A stretch of DNA of 64,000 bases from Paenibacillus amylolyticus (GTDB lineage Bacteria; Bacillota; Bacilli; Paenibacillales; Paenibacillaceae): positions 4,278,001 through 4,342,000 of the forward strand of contig NZ_CP121451.1 of assembly GCF_029689945.1 (NCBI RefSeq). Reading direction: 5' to 3'. The position numbers and the translations under genes were made by a program. Below are positions 48,666 through 58,884 of this stretch, piece after piece; the first letter of the stretch is position 1, and every line of letters starts with the position of its first letter. The notes beneath the pieces are model-generated. The model did no database searches. It was not told the DNA's origin and saw only the letters and a program-made list of their open reading frames with translations.

Positions 48666-49250
48666 TTATGTAGATTGACCTCGTAATACGGTCCACCTCT
48701 GCTCGGCTGGCGTTCTTTTCCGACTTCTTGGTGCCTTGTCGAAATACCCTATATGAAGAATGCCAACAAATCTTTCATCCTCACGCAGGCCGATTCCTCT
48801 GAAAAATCCTTCATGCTGGATTATGGACTCTGTATCCCATAGCATTCCTAGCCCTCGTTCCCAACCCAGCAGTTGGAAGCTCTGCATCATCCCGCAGGCA
48901 GCCGCATAATTGCGGTCATTGGTCAGACGATCCGGTCCTGTAGTCGACATCACAATGACGTGCGCAGGAATATAGGTAAATCTCTTTTTAAAAACATCCA
49001 GAAGTTTCCCCGGAATCAGCTTGCCGAGCTTGCTCTGGGACATCTGTTCGAGCATGCAGTCCACCAACCGTTTGCGTGCTTCTGGAGTTCCTGCATACAC
49101 AACCCTCCACGAGCCAGCCTCACCAATTGGTTGAAGCCGATTAGCCTTACGCAGCAATTCAACAACTAACTCCTGGTCCACCGGTGTAGAATTACATTTA
49201 CGAATGCTTCTGCGCGCTCTGATCAATTCCGCCAGACTCACATGCTTCAC
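48666..49250 (-). CDS. Nitroreductase-family protein
   Basis: 194 residues from GTG 49250, which overlaps the MarR stop (GTGA). LAELIRARRSIRKCNSTPVDQELVVELLRKANRLQPIGEAGSWRVVYAG contains the RRSIR FMN-binding motif, and AAACGMMQSFQLLGWERGLGMLWDTESI the second conserved helix; the C-terminal FVGILHIGYFDKAPRSRKRTP closes the fold. The gene is coupled to the MarR regulator upstream and the second nitroreductase downstream. A perfect Fur box lies before the operon. Confidence 0.85.
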   Translation of the reverse strand: MKHVSLAELIRARRSIRKCNSTPVDQELVVELLRKANRLQPIGEAGSWRVVYAGTPEARKRLVDCMLEQMSQSKLGKLIPGKLLDVFKKRFTYIPAHVIVMSTTGPDRLTNDRNYAAACGMMQSFQLLGWERGLGMLWDTESIIQHEGFFRGIGLREDERFVGILHIGYFDKAPRSRKRTPAEQRWTVLRGQST

Positions 49251-49744
49251 TCTCCTTCGTTCGATCTGGATTCAATATTGATGCTACTGTCTTGAAGAAA
49301 TTGATGGATTACGTTTAGCTCTGTTTCCGAATATTTGTCGAGCGTACGATAGAAACGTTCCGCCTCATGTACATGCAGACGTTCATGCAGTTCAAAGATT
49401 TTCTTGCCTTGCGGTGACAACCGGAAATAACTCTCCTTCTTGTTGTCATTCATTTTTGTGCGTTTGACGAATCCTTCTTCCAGCAGTTTGTTGCCAATTT
49501 TGGTGATGCTAGCTTTGGATAAATTCATGGCTTCGGCAATACCTGTGTTGTTAATAGGCTCATGCTTGCCTATGCAATCTATCATATGAACCGCGGTCAA
49601 ATGCTGAGGGATTTTCTCGATGCTTTCTCGCTGGGCGATACTTAGGAACTGCTCAATTTCAGTATCCTTGTGGTTCTCATATACATGTAAAAGGCGGATA
49701 AATTGGTCATGAAGTAATTGTTTTGTTCGATCTTTTGAAGTCAT
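49247..49744 (-). CDS. MarR-family transcriptional regulator
   Basis: 165 residues. Winged helix: PQHLTAVHMIDCIGKHEPINNTGIAEAMNLSKASITKIGNKLLEEGFVKRTKMNDNKKESYFRLSPQGKKIFELHERLH, with the wing NDNKKES. First gene of the operon with two nitroreductases, coupled by GTGA. Two dyads resembling GTTTAC-N2-GTAAAC lie upstream (49763-49776 and 49821-49846), the likely autoregulatory operators, and a perfect Fur box is 110 bases upstream. Suggests double control by a small molecule and by iron. Confidence 0.87.
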   Translation of the reverse strand: MTSKDRTKQLLHDQFIRLLHVYENHKDTEIEQFLSIAQRESIEKIPQHLTAVHMIDCIGKHEPINNTGIAEAMNLSKASITKIGNKLLEEGFVKRTKMNDNKKESYFRLSPQGKKIFELHERLHVHEAERFYRTLDKYSETELNVIHQFLQDSSINIESRSNEGE

Positions 49745-49762
49745 CTTGTGATCGCTCCTTAT

Positions 49763-49776
49763 TTACTTGTAAACAA
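49763..49776. promoter_or_regulatory. Operator-like dyad next to the MarR start
   Basis: TTTACTTGTAAACA carries the half-sites TTTAC and GTAAA and resembles the centre of the longer dyad at 49821. Confidence 0.45.
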
Positions 49777-49820
49777 AAATAATGTTTGAATAATAAAGTG
49801 TTTATGTAAGGTTTATTATT

Positions 49821-49846
49821 TATATTGTTTACTGGTGAACAATATA
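49821..49846. promoter_or_regulatory. Inverted repeat, likely MarR operator
   Basis: TATATTGTT and AACAATATA are perfect 9-base arms around TACTGGTG; the inner GTTTAC/GTGAAC half-sites continue the symmetry. Confidence 0.6.
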
Positions 49847-49853
49847 ACATAGG

Positions 49854-49868
49854 TGATAATGATTATCA
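49854..49868. promoter_or_regulatory. Fur box (perfect)
   Basis: TGATAATGATTATCA matches all defined positions. It lies 110 bases upstream of the MarR start and 8 bases from its operator. The next plus-strand gene starts 236 bases away, so the minus-strand operon is the better target. The rest of 49869-50104 holds no gene I can support. Confidence 0.8.
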
Positions 49869-50104
49869 ACTGTATTCTTTGATATTACAATTTCACTCTA
49901 CATCCCCGACAGAGACCTGCTCTATTGTCTATGATGAAATCAATCATTTCAGTATGAGTAGCCAAAATTGAATCTCTCATATTTCTTCAGTCATTTCTAT
50001 AACATGACACACTGTTGTCCAATTAAGGGTTGTATAGTGAAAGCGGAGGACGGAGAACCGAGGGAAATATCCATTTTAAAAACAAAAGGAGAATTCGAAA
50101 TATT

Positions 50105-50410
50105 ATGGACTTTAACGAAGCAGTTGAACGTTCCGTTCGGCTTAGAGAGCAGTATCACAATCTGGAAAGACAATTTCATCAAACTGAATGGACTGTGGAA
50201 GAAGATGCGTTAGCCTTTTTGACAGACGCGGGGTTGGTTGGCCGACTGACCATGTCTCAGCAAGGGCGTTGGCCGGCGAACCAAAGCAATTCCGAACTGG
50301 AACACAAGCTGGGAGAATGCATGTGGTGGCTGATCGTTCTGGCAGAACGAATGAATATCGATCCTCGTGAAGCATTTGAACAATTTTTATTAACAACTGA
50401 AAAAAACTAG
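50105..50410 (+). CDS. MazG-like family protein
   Basis: 101 residues from ATG 50105; AAAGGAG lies 13 bases upstream, and the longer open frame from 50030 crosses that site and is not preferred. MDFNEAVERSVRLREQYHNLERQFHQTEWTVEEDALAFLTDAGLVGRLTM and ELEHKLGECMWWLIVLAERMNIDPREAFEQFL give the helical, acidic EExxE-poor pattern of short MazG-like pyrophosphohydrolase relatives. Catalytic glutamates are only partly apparent, so nucleotide hydrolysis is uncertain. Stands alone; a terminator hairpin follows. Confidence 0.7.
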   Translation: MDFNEAVERSVRLREQYHNLERQFHQTEWTVEEDALAFLTDAGLVGRLTMSQQGRWPANQSNSELEHKLGECMWWLIVLAERMNIDPREAFEQFLLTTEKN

Positions 50411-50490
50411 GAAACCAAGACTGAAAAGGCAGGACCCCTTCTGGCAACAGAAGGTTGTGACCGGGGTAAAATATCAATTCGAATGAACAA

Positions 50491-50525
50491 AACAACCGTT
50501 GATCATCATCAGATCAACGGTTGTT
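50491..50525. terminator. Bidirectional intrinsic terminator
   Basis: AACAACCGTTGATC and its perfect 14-base complement enclose ATCATCA, between the MazG-like gene and the convergent GH16 gene. Confidence 0.75.
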
Positions 50526-50547
50526 CATTGTGGAAAAAGCTGTTTTA

Positions 50548-52595
50548 TTACTGTTCTTTATACACGCGTACATAATCCACTTGCATGGTCGCCGGGATAT
50601 CAGATGCGTCCGGAGTACGGCCACCGTCAAAGTTTCCGCCGATTGCCAGGTTCATAATGAGATAAAACGGCTCATCGAAGGGTGCATTCGGATTATTCGG
50701 TGCAGCTGCGGAAAACCACTGCTGGTTAGTGACTTTATAATAAAACTTGCCGTCTACATACCATTTGATATTGTCCTCTTCCCAGACTACCGAGTATACA
50801 TGATAATCATTGGCAAACGTTTGCCCTGCCGGGAAGTGATAATCGCCGCCCGAATACTGGTTGCCGGGCCATTGTCCACCAAAGTGAATAGTACCGCTTA
50901 CTGATCCAGGCAGACGGCCTCTCGCTTCCATTACATCAATTTCACCTGAAGCAGCCCAAGTGCCGTATACCGAGTCTTGTGGAAGCATCCACAGTGCTGG
51001 CCATACACCGTCACCTGTAGGAAGCTTGGCACGAAAATCAACCCTGCCGTACTTCAAGGACAGTTTATCCTTGGTGTTAATCTTTCCTGAAGAATACTGT
51101 GCATATCGATTCGGGTCTTGCGGGAAAGATTTGCTGTCGTTCATGGCTTTGATATTCAGCTTCCCGTCCTGTACATATACATTTTGGGTGCTGTTCGTGT
51201 AGTGCTGCAGCTCTGCATTCCCCCATCCCCATGTACCGGGATCGTTGTTGAGATAATAGCCTGTTTCATAGTTCCATTTGCTTGTATCCAGCGCAGTTCC
51301 GTTAAACTCATCCTGCCAGATGAGGTTCATGCCCGCGATTGCAGGATTGGTTGGCGTTCCGATGGAGATATCCTCTTGGTCGGATACATCCGGACGCGGA
51401 GCATTGGGATTGCCGATAAAGGTATAGTTGACGAAGTTGTTGCCAATACTTCCGCCCGCCTGACCGTTCAGTGGATAGCCGATACGAATCTGCATATTCT
51501 CTTGGATCGGCTGGAACCACAGGCCATAGACGTAATCGGCCCAGTATCCGAACTGATTGGCATCGGACATGTTGTTGTACCCATTACCGGAGTATACAAA
51601 TTTGCTCTGGCTGGAGTTACTCAAATCCACCCATTGTCCATTGATGTTAATTTGGTATACAAAATTACCCAGTTCCTTGGCGATTGGTGCTCCCCATCAA
51701 TTTTCGGAAGTGGGACCCCGATGGAACCATTGGCATCTGCTGTGAAGGTTGTTCCTTCGTATGGCGTAATGACATATGAATTTCGTGTAGGTTCATTAAA
51801 CGTAATGGTATAAACGAGATTAGCCGAAGAAGTCTTGGATTCTAATTTGACATTGATCGACTCCGTTACGTTAAACCAGTATCCACCGCCGCCATCCGTG
51901 AATTGGCCAAAATTTTGATCATAGATCCAGCCGCTGGCTGCGTTATTGTCAATATCGATCCAGGTGCTGCTGTTAACAGGTTTGACATATACCTTCAGAT
52001 CATCTGCAACAGCTTCATACGTGACCGCAGGATTATTGTTGAATGTTGGATATGTAAAGCCTGCACCACCGGTGAAGCTTGCTGTAATCTGTGGACCTTG
52101 TGTTGCATTCATCGCTGTAATGGTTGTTTTGTTGATGTTTTGGAATACAAGCTGATACTCCAGCTTCACACCGTTCGCTTTGGAGTACAGTTGAATCTCG
52201 GTTGTTGCGGAGAGGGTGAACCAATAGCCATTGAACCCGCCATCGCTCCAGTGCCCCCAGTTTTGGTTATAGATATAACCGCCTGCCTGGTCGATATCAA
52301 CCCAGTTGTTGCCCACTTTTACATTAACGCCTACATCACTGTAAACATCATTCCATGTCGCGGAGCCGCCATTGAACTTAGGCATAACAAATCCGTAGCT
52401 GGCCTTGCCAACCCCTGATTTTGAAATGACAGGTCCGTCTGCTGGTGAGAAGTACTCCATTGAGGTTACGGTAGTTCCTGCCGCCTGAACCTTTGACGCT
52501 GGCAGTATGCCGATACTGGCCAGCATCACAACCACAAGGAACATACCGAATGCCTTTTTCATCCATCGTTTCTCCGTAAAATGAGATGGTTTCAT
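50548..52595 (-). CDS. Secreted GH16 endo-beta-glucanase (laminarinase), frameshifted
   Basis: About 682 residues. Start ATG 52595 (AGGAGG seven bases upstream; the ATG at 52598 is too close). Signal peptide KKAFGMFLVVVMLASIGILPASKVQA. Two related beta-sandwich modules follow, each with a WIDID/WVDID strand and a GYIYNQNWGHWSDGG or GWIYDQNFGQFTDGG loop (about 45-170 and 175-290), then a third variant (INGQWVDLSNSSQSKFVYSG). The catalytic domain begins LIWQDEFNGTALDTSKWN and carries the GH16 active site GEIDVMEARG plus DYHVYSVVWEEDNIKWYVDGK. It would cleave beta-1,3- or mixed-linkage glucan outside the cell. One G is missing at 51692-51695 (IDGGAPIAKELGN). A cre-like site precedes it and the regulator pair lies upstream. 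Confidence 0.88.
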
Positions 52596-52647
52596 CATTG
52601 CCCTCCTTTAATAGAATAATAGATTCTCCCCATCCATGCGTATTAAG

Positions 52648-52661
52648 GTAATCGCTTACAT
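52648..52661 (-). promoter_or_regulatory. cre-like site of the GH16 gene
   Basis: Minus strand TGTAAGCGATTACC fits TGWAANCGNTNWCA at 13 of 14 positions, 53 bases upstream of the laminarinase start. Confidence 0.6.
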
Positions 52662-52747
52662 GAGGGATATCTTTATTCTATCGAATAGGTTAATTTGCTG
52701 AAAAGGTACAATTGTTTTTGTCGTATCCCATTTTTTTGGGTTTTGAC

Positions 52748-54289
52748 TCAATCTGCCTTCTGCCGCATCATCTGTCGATACTCTGTCGGTTGGATCTGCA
52801 TCACAAGTCGGAACGCGCGTGTAAAGCTTTTGTAGCTCTCATAGCCTACCATAGCAGCAACCTCAACGATTTTAAGATCGGTTTCGGCGAGAAGCCGCCG
52901 CGCTTTATCCAGACGCACATCTCGCAGGTATTCAGCAAAGCCTTTACCAATATTCTTCTTAAACAGATTGGAGAAATAAGCATAATTAAGCGATACATGA
53001 TTGGATACCATCGCGAGATCCAGCGGTTTGTGGTAACTCTCGTGAATATAACGTATGGCTTCATTGAGATCCTGCGAATGGCGATAGCTGCATTTATAGT
53101 CATAATAGAACTGATTCAGCCGAAGCAGCTGCTGTTGCAGTGCCTGCATATAATCACGCATCCCTGGATAATCAAAGAGATTACGCAATGATTCAAGGTC
53201 CAGCTCTTCCTCCCCCATATAAGGACGAATAACTCGTTCGTATTCCTCCATCATCTGAACGGTGGCGGCGCAGAGCTGTTGGGTATAGCGAATAGGATAA
53301 CGTTGCAGCACCTTTTTGTGAAATATTGCAGAAATACCCTGCGTCATGGTTCCACTGTTGTCCGTTCCAATCGACTGGAACAGTTCATACAAGTCATCAT
53401 AGGGAAGTTGCCACTGCTGCTCCATATGCTCAATATGGGATGGGAAGATACTGGATTGCTCAGGAAACAGGTAACTGTGGCGATAGAGCTCAAGCAGTTG
53501 GGTATAGCTGTCGGGTAGTTTTTTTAACCCCTGAATCGGGTTGGTCATGGCTGTTATGGCATCAATCCTTCCTTCCTTGAGCGCTGCAGGCAGAACACTT
53601 GGATCTATGGACGCATCCACCGCAAGGATCAGATATGGGCGGTGTTGCAGGCAAACACAGCCTTGTCTGCCAAACACATGATAAGCCATGGCTTCCATGC
53701 TATGGACGCTGCTGGCTCCGGGCTGGCTCGTGCAAGCGTCTTCCCGCAGCAGGGCCAGGCGATAATTTCGCCATAACGCATCATTTTGTTCCTCGATCTG
53801 AACAATCCATGCGTCATCACTTAACGCACCTTGCATAAACATTCTTAATTCTTTGCGATCCGTCTCTTGGGCAAGACGGGATACATGCTGCATATTATGC
53901 GCAAGTGCCTGCCGGATCTGAATCTCTTTCCATACATGCTCGAGGGAATTTTGCAGATCCTCTCGTTTCACAGGTTTTAGCAAGTATCCCTTTGCCCCAA
54001 GCCCGATCGCTTTTTGGGCATATGTAAAATCACTATAACCGCTGATAATAAGGTATTCCACATCCATGGATTCCTCTCTCGTATGAGCCATCAGTGCCAA
54101 CCCATCCATATCCGGCATTCTGATATCGGTAATCAAGATGTGTATGCAATGCTGCCGCAACAGGCTCAGCGCCTCCATCCCGCTCGCGGCAGAGTATATG
54201 TTGTTCAGCTCCAGAGGGAATTGATGCAGCATGGCCTGCAGGCCGTCACGAATGTGTTTTTGATCGTCCACAATCAGGATATTCATCAT
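52748..54289 (-). CDS. YesN-type response regulator with AraC output
   Basis: 513 residues, intact. Receiver MMNILIVDDQKHIRDGLQAML with D55 in ILITDIRMPDMDG and Lys in KGYLLKPVKREDL; central region of about 250 residues; AraC HTH pair AIRYIHESYHKPLDLAMVSNHVSLNYAYFSNLFKKNIGKGFAEYLRDVRLDKARRLLAE and VAAMVGYESYKSFTRAFRLVMQIQPTEYRQ. Three bases after the kinase stop, so co-translated. The laminarinase gene 150 bases downstream is the obvious target. Confidence 0.93.
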   Translation of the reverse strand: MMNILIVDDQKHIRDGLQAMLHQFPLELNNIYSAASGMEALSLLRQHCIHILITDIRMPDMDGLALMAHTREESMDVEYLIISGYSDFTYAQKAIGLGAKGYLLKPVKREDLQNSLEHVWKEIQIRQALAHNMQHVSRLAQETDRKELRMFMQGALSDDAWIVQIEEQNDALWRNYRLALLREDACTSQPGASSVHSMEAMAYHVFGRQGCVCLQHRPYLILAVDASIDPSVLPAALKEGRIDAITAMTNPIQGLKKLPDSYTQLLELYRHSYLFPEQSSIFPSHIEHMEQQWQLPYDDLYELFQSIGTDNSGTMTQGISAIFHKKVLQRYPIRYTQQLCAATVQMMEEYERVIRPYMGEEELDLESLRNLFDYPGMRDYMQALQQQLLRLNQFYYDYKCSYRHSQDLNEAIRYIHESYHKPLDLAMVSNHVSLNYAYFSNLFKKNIGKGFAEYLRDVRLDKARRLLAETDLKIVEVAAMVGYESYKSFTRAFRLVMQIQPTEYRQMMRQKAD

Positions 54290-54292
54290 GCT

Positions 54293-56129
54293 CTACCACC
54301 CTCCAAGATTTTCATTTTCCCAAGGCAAACGTATCGTCACGCAGGTATATGCACCTTGCACACTATCAATCCAAACCCCGCAATCCTTGCCATAATGGAG
54401 CTGCAACCGCTTATTTACATTTTCCAAACCAAGTCCGCTCTTGCTGGTAACCACCGGCGTATCCGATTCGCTCCGCAATACGGTTTGAAGACGGTGTAAC
54501 ATCTCAGGCTCTAACCCCTCTCCATCATCTCTTATGTTAAGGAAAAGCAGACGGTTATCCTCCAATGAAAAGGTAATCTCTATGGATAGCCTGCCGCCTG
54601 AAGGTGCCCCGTGATGAACTGCATTTTCCACGATGGGCTGCATACACATCTTGGGAATGGCGTAGCGAAGGATCTCCTGAGGAAGATCCGCCTTTATAAC
54701 GATACTTCCACCTTCCATAAAGTTGATAAATTCAATATAACTTTGGATATTGGCAATCTCCTCACGTAAAGCAACGGTATCGCTGCGCCACTGCATACTG
54801 TAGCGTAGCTGGGAGCCGAGCGACACCAATGATTGGGCTATGGCAGGCTGCCTCTGTACCTCCGCGACCATTCGAATGGATTCCAGTGCGTTATATAAAA
54901 AATGGGAGTTGATCTGCGAATGCAGAGAGTGCAACTGTGCGTTTTTGGCTATTAACTGCTTATCCACGACCTGTGTCATCAGACGTTTGACCTCATGTAA
55001 CATTTTATTATAATTCACCGCCACCTCATCAATTTCATCTCCTCTTCGTTTTCATCAAGGCCGGTATCAATCATGGCATCCAGCTCGCCTTTCCGTACCT
55101 GACGCATGGATACCAGTACACTGTCCAACCGCCGGAAAATACGCCGCGTCGTTTGGGATACGAGTAACATCATCAGCAGCAATACACATAAAGTAATCGT
55201 TACCACAAATGCATACCAGCTGCGCGGCCCTTTCATCAATGTCTGATGAGAAGCAATATCGACCACATAAGTGTTCAATGGAGCGATGTATCGATACAAT
55301 GCATAGTAACTCTCATCTCCTACCTTAACCTGAAGCGGGCTTTCCTGCGTCGATATATCGAGTTGACGATGAATACTGCCGAGGATCTCCTTCAGCCCCT
55401 GCCCGTATTTCTCCGAAAACTCATGCTGGGGATTGTAAACATATTGGAGAGAATCACTTGCGTTCATCAACACCGAAAAGAAGTCCCCTTGTTCTCCTGT
55501 AGCAGGTCGCTGAAAAACAGGCTGTGCGGGACGCGCACTTCCATAATACTGGGACGTTTTTGTTCCTGCCCTTGAAGGCGTACCAGACGATAGTAGGATA
55601 AGGTGTGCTCACCATCCCTGAAAGAAAATAAGCGGTAAGCTGCACCACCTTCATCCCGAAGCTTTATCCAATAATCCTGCGGCGAAAATTTCTTGTAATG
55701 ATAGATTTCAGGCCAGATTTCGTACAAGTTTGGGTTATCGACGTAAAAGCTAAGCTCACTGATCATCGCATTGCTTTGAATGATATTGAGCATTTGCTCG
55801 TATTGGTTTTGCTTGAACTTTACCAGCCGCAGTCCATCCACAATCATGTTGGAATGAATAAAATCCACAAATGATTTTTGAGTCAGGGCTGTATTGGAAA
55901 CGTTCTCAATCATGTCCATCCTTCTGCGCAATTGTTCATTCAGCCATGAAACGTGACTGTTGCCCGTTGCCATGGCGTCCTTATATAGCTGATTTTCTTG
56001 CATACGGATATACACAAAGGATATCAAAATAACAGGTATGGCAATCATCAGGCTAAATGCCAGAAACAGCTTTTGGGATATACGGGCATTGCGATAAAGC
56101 TTCTTCAATCTTGTCAGCAGGTATTTCAT
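54293..56129 (-). CDS. YesM-type sensor histidine kinase, two frameshifts
   Basis: About 612 residues from ATG 56129 (MKYLLTRLKKLYRNARISQK). First helix KLFLAFSLMIAIPVILISFVYI, extracellular sensor of roughly 250 residues, second helix WYAFVVTITLCVLLLMMLLVS, HAMP-like RRIFRRLDSVLVSMRQVRKGELDAM, then LHSLHSQINSHFLYNALESIRMVAEVQ with the phospho-acceptor His, MCMQPIVENAVHHGA, NIRDDGEGLE and KSGLGLENVNKRLQLHYG. One G is lost at 55485-55488 (ENKGDFFSVLMNASD) and one base near 55040 (EEGDEIDEVAVNYNKML). Pairs with the YesN regulator 3 bases downstream; the adjacent binding protein may present the ligand. Confidence 0.87.
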
Positions 56130-56203
56130 TCGAGTGTATTCACCACCTTGGTTATGCCCTATATTACCAGTTAGCTGGTACGTAACCATATAATAGAAAA
56201 TGG

Positions 56204-57861
56204 TTATCTGCCTATCTTGGCTTTCCGCAGTTCCAGTTCAGTCTGGCGATATTCCATCACGTGGTTAAAGCCGTAATTCACACGACGTATGAGAAAGTTT
56301 TCGAAAATTTTGTCAAAAGCAGCTTCATCCTTCGCTGTAATTAGTTCTGGCAGCACCTCTTCCCAATGCTGAGAAATACGTGACCAGGCTAACGCTATGT
56401 CGGAATCACCTACAGGGTCCAGTCCCTTGTAGATGCCGCTGTCCAGAACGGCCTGTTGGTTAGCGAACGTCTCCATTTGCTCAATGGATGGGGTATGCTC
56501 TGGTCTCCACGGATTAACGAAAGCAGGGTTTCGCAGCATCCAGTAGGTATCCATAATGCCATATTCCTTTTCCAGCCGCTCCCGATCTGTGTCATACAAC
56601 TGGACCATTGCCGCTGTCAACTGCGGTTTGCCGTTCTCCATCGTCCAGGTTTCACCTTCTTTGCCCAAAAATAAATCCCTTTGGCCTTCTTCGCTGGCCA
56701 GATAGGTCAAAAATCGGATAGCACGTTCAGGGTTTTTCGTGGATCTGCTGATCATCGTAACCATCCAGCCATCCATGCTGCCGGGGAACAGGGTGGCGGA
56801 TTCTCCCCTGCTGTTCCGGGGGCCATCTACAGCAATATAGGTTGAACTCTGGTTCGCAAGGGCTTCCAATTTTGTGTTGAGGTCTGATATGTCTGTCCAT
56901 TCCCGAATCATCATAAAATATTGGGCATGGTTGGTTTTATCCTGCACCTGTGCACTGGAGTCGACCAGAAAATCAACATTAATCAGGCCTTGCTCGTAAG
57001 CGGTACGAAATGTTTTCAGCCACTCGATATAATCGGGATCTGTCATTCGGTCGTATACCTTACCGTTCTGTTCATGGGGGATCGCAAGCAGATTTTGCAA
57101 ATACTCAGTCATGCCATAGGAGGCATTCCCCTGTGCCCAAAATGGACTGATCAGTTGGCCTTTATAAACCGAATATTGATTCTTCAGCAAGTGCAGTGCA
57201 TCCAGAAAACCTTTCGGTGTGCTAAGGTCCGGTTTGCCCATTGACTCATACAGATCTTTACGTACGAGAAAGGTTTGGTTCGCTCCCGTCAAGCCGGTTG
57301 AACGCATCTGTTCGGGACTGTATGCATCATTGGGAATGACATAGGTGTGGCCGTCTTCCTGTCGATACCATTGTAGAGCACCATCACCTGCTACCTTGAA
57401 AAAGTAAGGATCATACTGGTTGGCGAGCTCATCCAGGGCATAGATGAGATTACTCTCCCGGAGTTTGTTAACGGCACTCTCCCAGGAGCCGATGGTTATC
57501 AGATCCGGCAGACTACCGGTCGTCAACATCCGTGATAACATCTCGCTTGGTTCAACAGCGGGTACTTCAAATTCGATATGAACCCCTGTTTTTTCGGTGA
57601 CATATTTGGAAGTTAGGCTCTCCCCCAAGTGTGCCCGTACCATTTGGCTCCAACGAACCAGGTTAGATTCACGGGGGTGGTATCCAGCTTCCATGACGGT
57701 TCTTCCATATTCTGCTTCAAGCTCTGTATCTGCTCCGTGAAGTGAGCCTTTGTTGAAGCATCCCCATCTTCCGATTGCTCTGACTCAGAACATGCAGTCA
57801 AACCTGACATCAGACACATCATCAATACAGCTACAATAAAAGGACTTCGAAACATGAACAT
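56204..57861 (-). CDS. Extracellular solute-binding lipoprotein, orphan of permeases, frameshifted
   Basis: About 552 residues. ATG 57861 after AAAGGAGG; signal with lipobox LTAC. Body: TPVNLTWFVGAKWYGHTWGESLTSKYVTEKTGVHIEFEVPAVEPSEMLSRMLTTGSLPDLITIG, an LplA-type family 1 binding protein, with NPERAIRFLTYLASEEGQRDLFLGKEGETWTMENGKPQ in the C lobe. The frame breaks at 57622-57626 (five C where six are needed). Unlike the protein at 34236 it has no permease genes beside it; instead it is followed by the kinase and regulator. It may act as a ligand-presenting co-sensor or share permeases encoded elsewhere. Confidence 0.85.
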
Positions 57862-57979
57862 CTAAGCGCCTCCTTTCTATACTGGCATCTCTTATCCCAT
57901 CTGCATCAGCATTCATAGGAGTCGTGGTACAACCGATTTTACTACCCTTGGATTAAAATGGAAATGGTTTCTGATAATA

Positions 57980-58008
57980 AGGCCGCCGATCCTGTTGATC
58001 GGCGGCCT
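57980..58008 (-). terminator. Strong GC-rich hairpin after the aldo/keto reductase gene
   Basis: AGGCCGCCGATC and its perfect 12-base complement enclose CTGTT, 10 bases after the reductase stop. Minus strand continues TTATTATC; the plus strand CTTTTGATTTT. Confidence 0.65.
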
Positions 58009-58017
58009 CTTTTGATT

Positions 58018-58884
58018 TTATGGACAAGTGAATAGCTTCATAAAGTTGACGTATATCGGATTAACCATGAGACCCGTCGGGCTTACGGAGTATCTTTTTC
58101 CCGTGTCCAAGCGGCGAATTTGTTCCATTTCCTCTACGTTCAGCTCAAAGTCGAATAGATCACTGTTCTCTTTGATTCTTTGAGGATTGGATGATTTGGG
58201 GATTACAATAATACCGCGCTCCAGATGCCAGCGCAAAATGATTTGTGCAACCGACTTGCGATGACGAAGAGCAATGGCAACTAGCTCTGGGTGCTCCAGC
58301 AGCGCTTTGCTCCCTTGTCCCAGCGGGCCCCAAGCCTCATGCAGAATCTGATTCTGAACCATATAATGCTGCAATTCGCGTTGTTGGAATTCCGGGTGTG
58401 TCTCGATCTGATTCACCATCGGCAAAATCCGGGCATGTTTCTTGAGGTGCTCCAAATGCTCGATCTCGAAATTAGCTACACCTATGACTTTGATCCGGCC
58501 TTCGTCGTACAACTCTTCCATCGCTTTCCAGGCATCCACATAATGGGCACTGGCAAAATGAATTAAGTACATATCAAGATACGTTACGTTCAATCTTTGG
58601 CAAGTTTGCTCGAATGATTTTCTCGTCGCCTGATACCCGAGATCCGTCGTCCATGCTTTCGAGGTGATGAAGAATTGCTCTCGAGGAATGTCACTTTTTT
58701 GAATGACTCGTCCTAGCGCGGCTTCATTACCGTAAATTTTCGCTGTATCGAAATGGCGGTATCCGACGCGTATCGCCTCTTCAACCGTGTTTTCGAAAGA
58801 TTCCCCTTTCTTGAGCTTGTATAGTCCGAATCCGAGTTGCGGAATCTCGACTCCGTTCGAAGCCTGGATGGCAGGTTTCATCAA
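58018..58884 (-). CDS. Aldo/keto reductase
   Basis: 288 residues. The catalytic tetrad is visible: D46 and Y51 (HFDTAKIYGNE), K76 (FFITSKAWTT) and H109 (DMYLIHFAS). Substrate-side VIGVANFEIEHLEHL, then QIETHPEFQQRELQHYMVQNQILHEAWGPLGQG, and the NADPH phosphate motif IVIPKSSNPQRIKENSDLFDFEL. Cytoplasmic NADPH-dependent reductase of aldehydes or 2,5-diketo-gluconate-type substrates. Coupled by ATGA to the upstream ArsR gene and therefore probably controlled by it. Confidence 0.92.
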   Translation of the reverse strand: MMKPAIQASNGVEIPQLGFGLYKLKKGESFENTVEEAIRVGYRHFDTAKIYGNEAALGRVIQKSDIPREQFFITSKAWTTDLGYQATRKSFEQTCQRLNVTYLDMYLIHFASAHYVDAWKAMEELYDEGRIKVIGVANFEIEHLEHLKKHARILPMVNQIETHPEFQQRELQHYMVQNQILHEAWGPLGQGSKALLEHPELVAIALRHRKSVAQIILRWHLERGIIVIPKSSNPQRIKENSDLFDFELNVEEMEQIRRLDTGKRYSVSPTGLMVNPIYVNFMKLFTCP

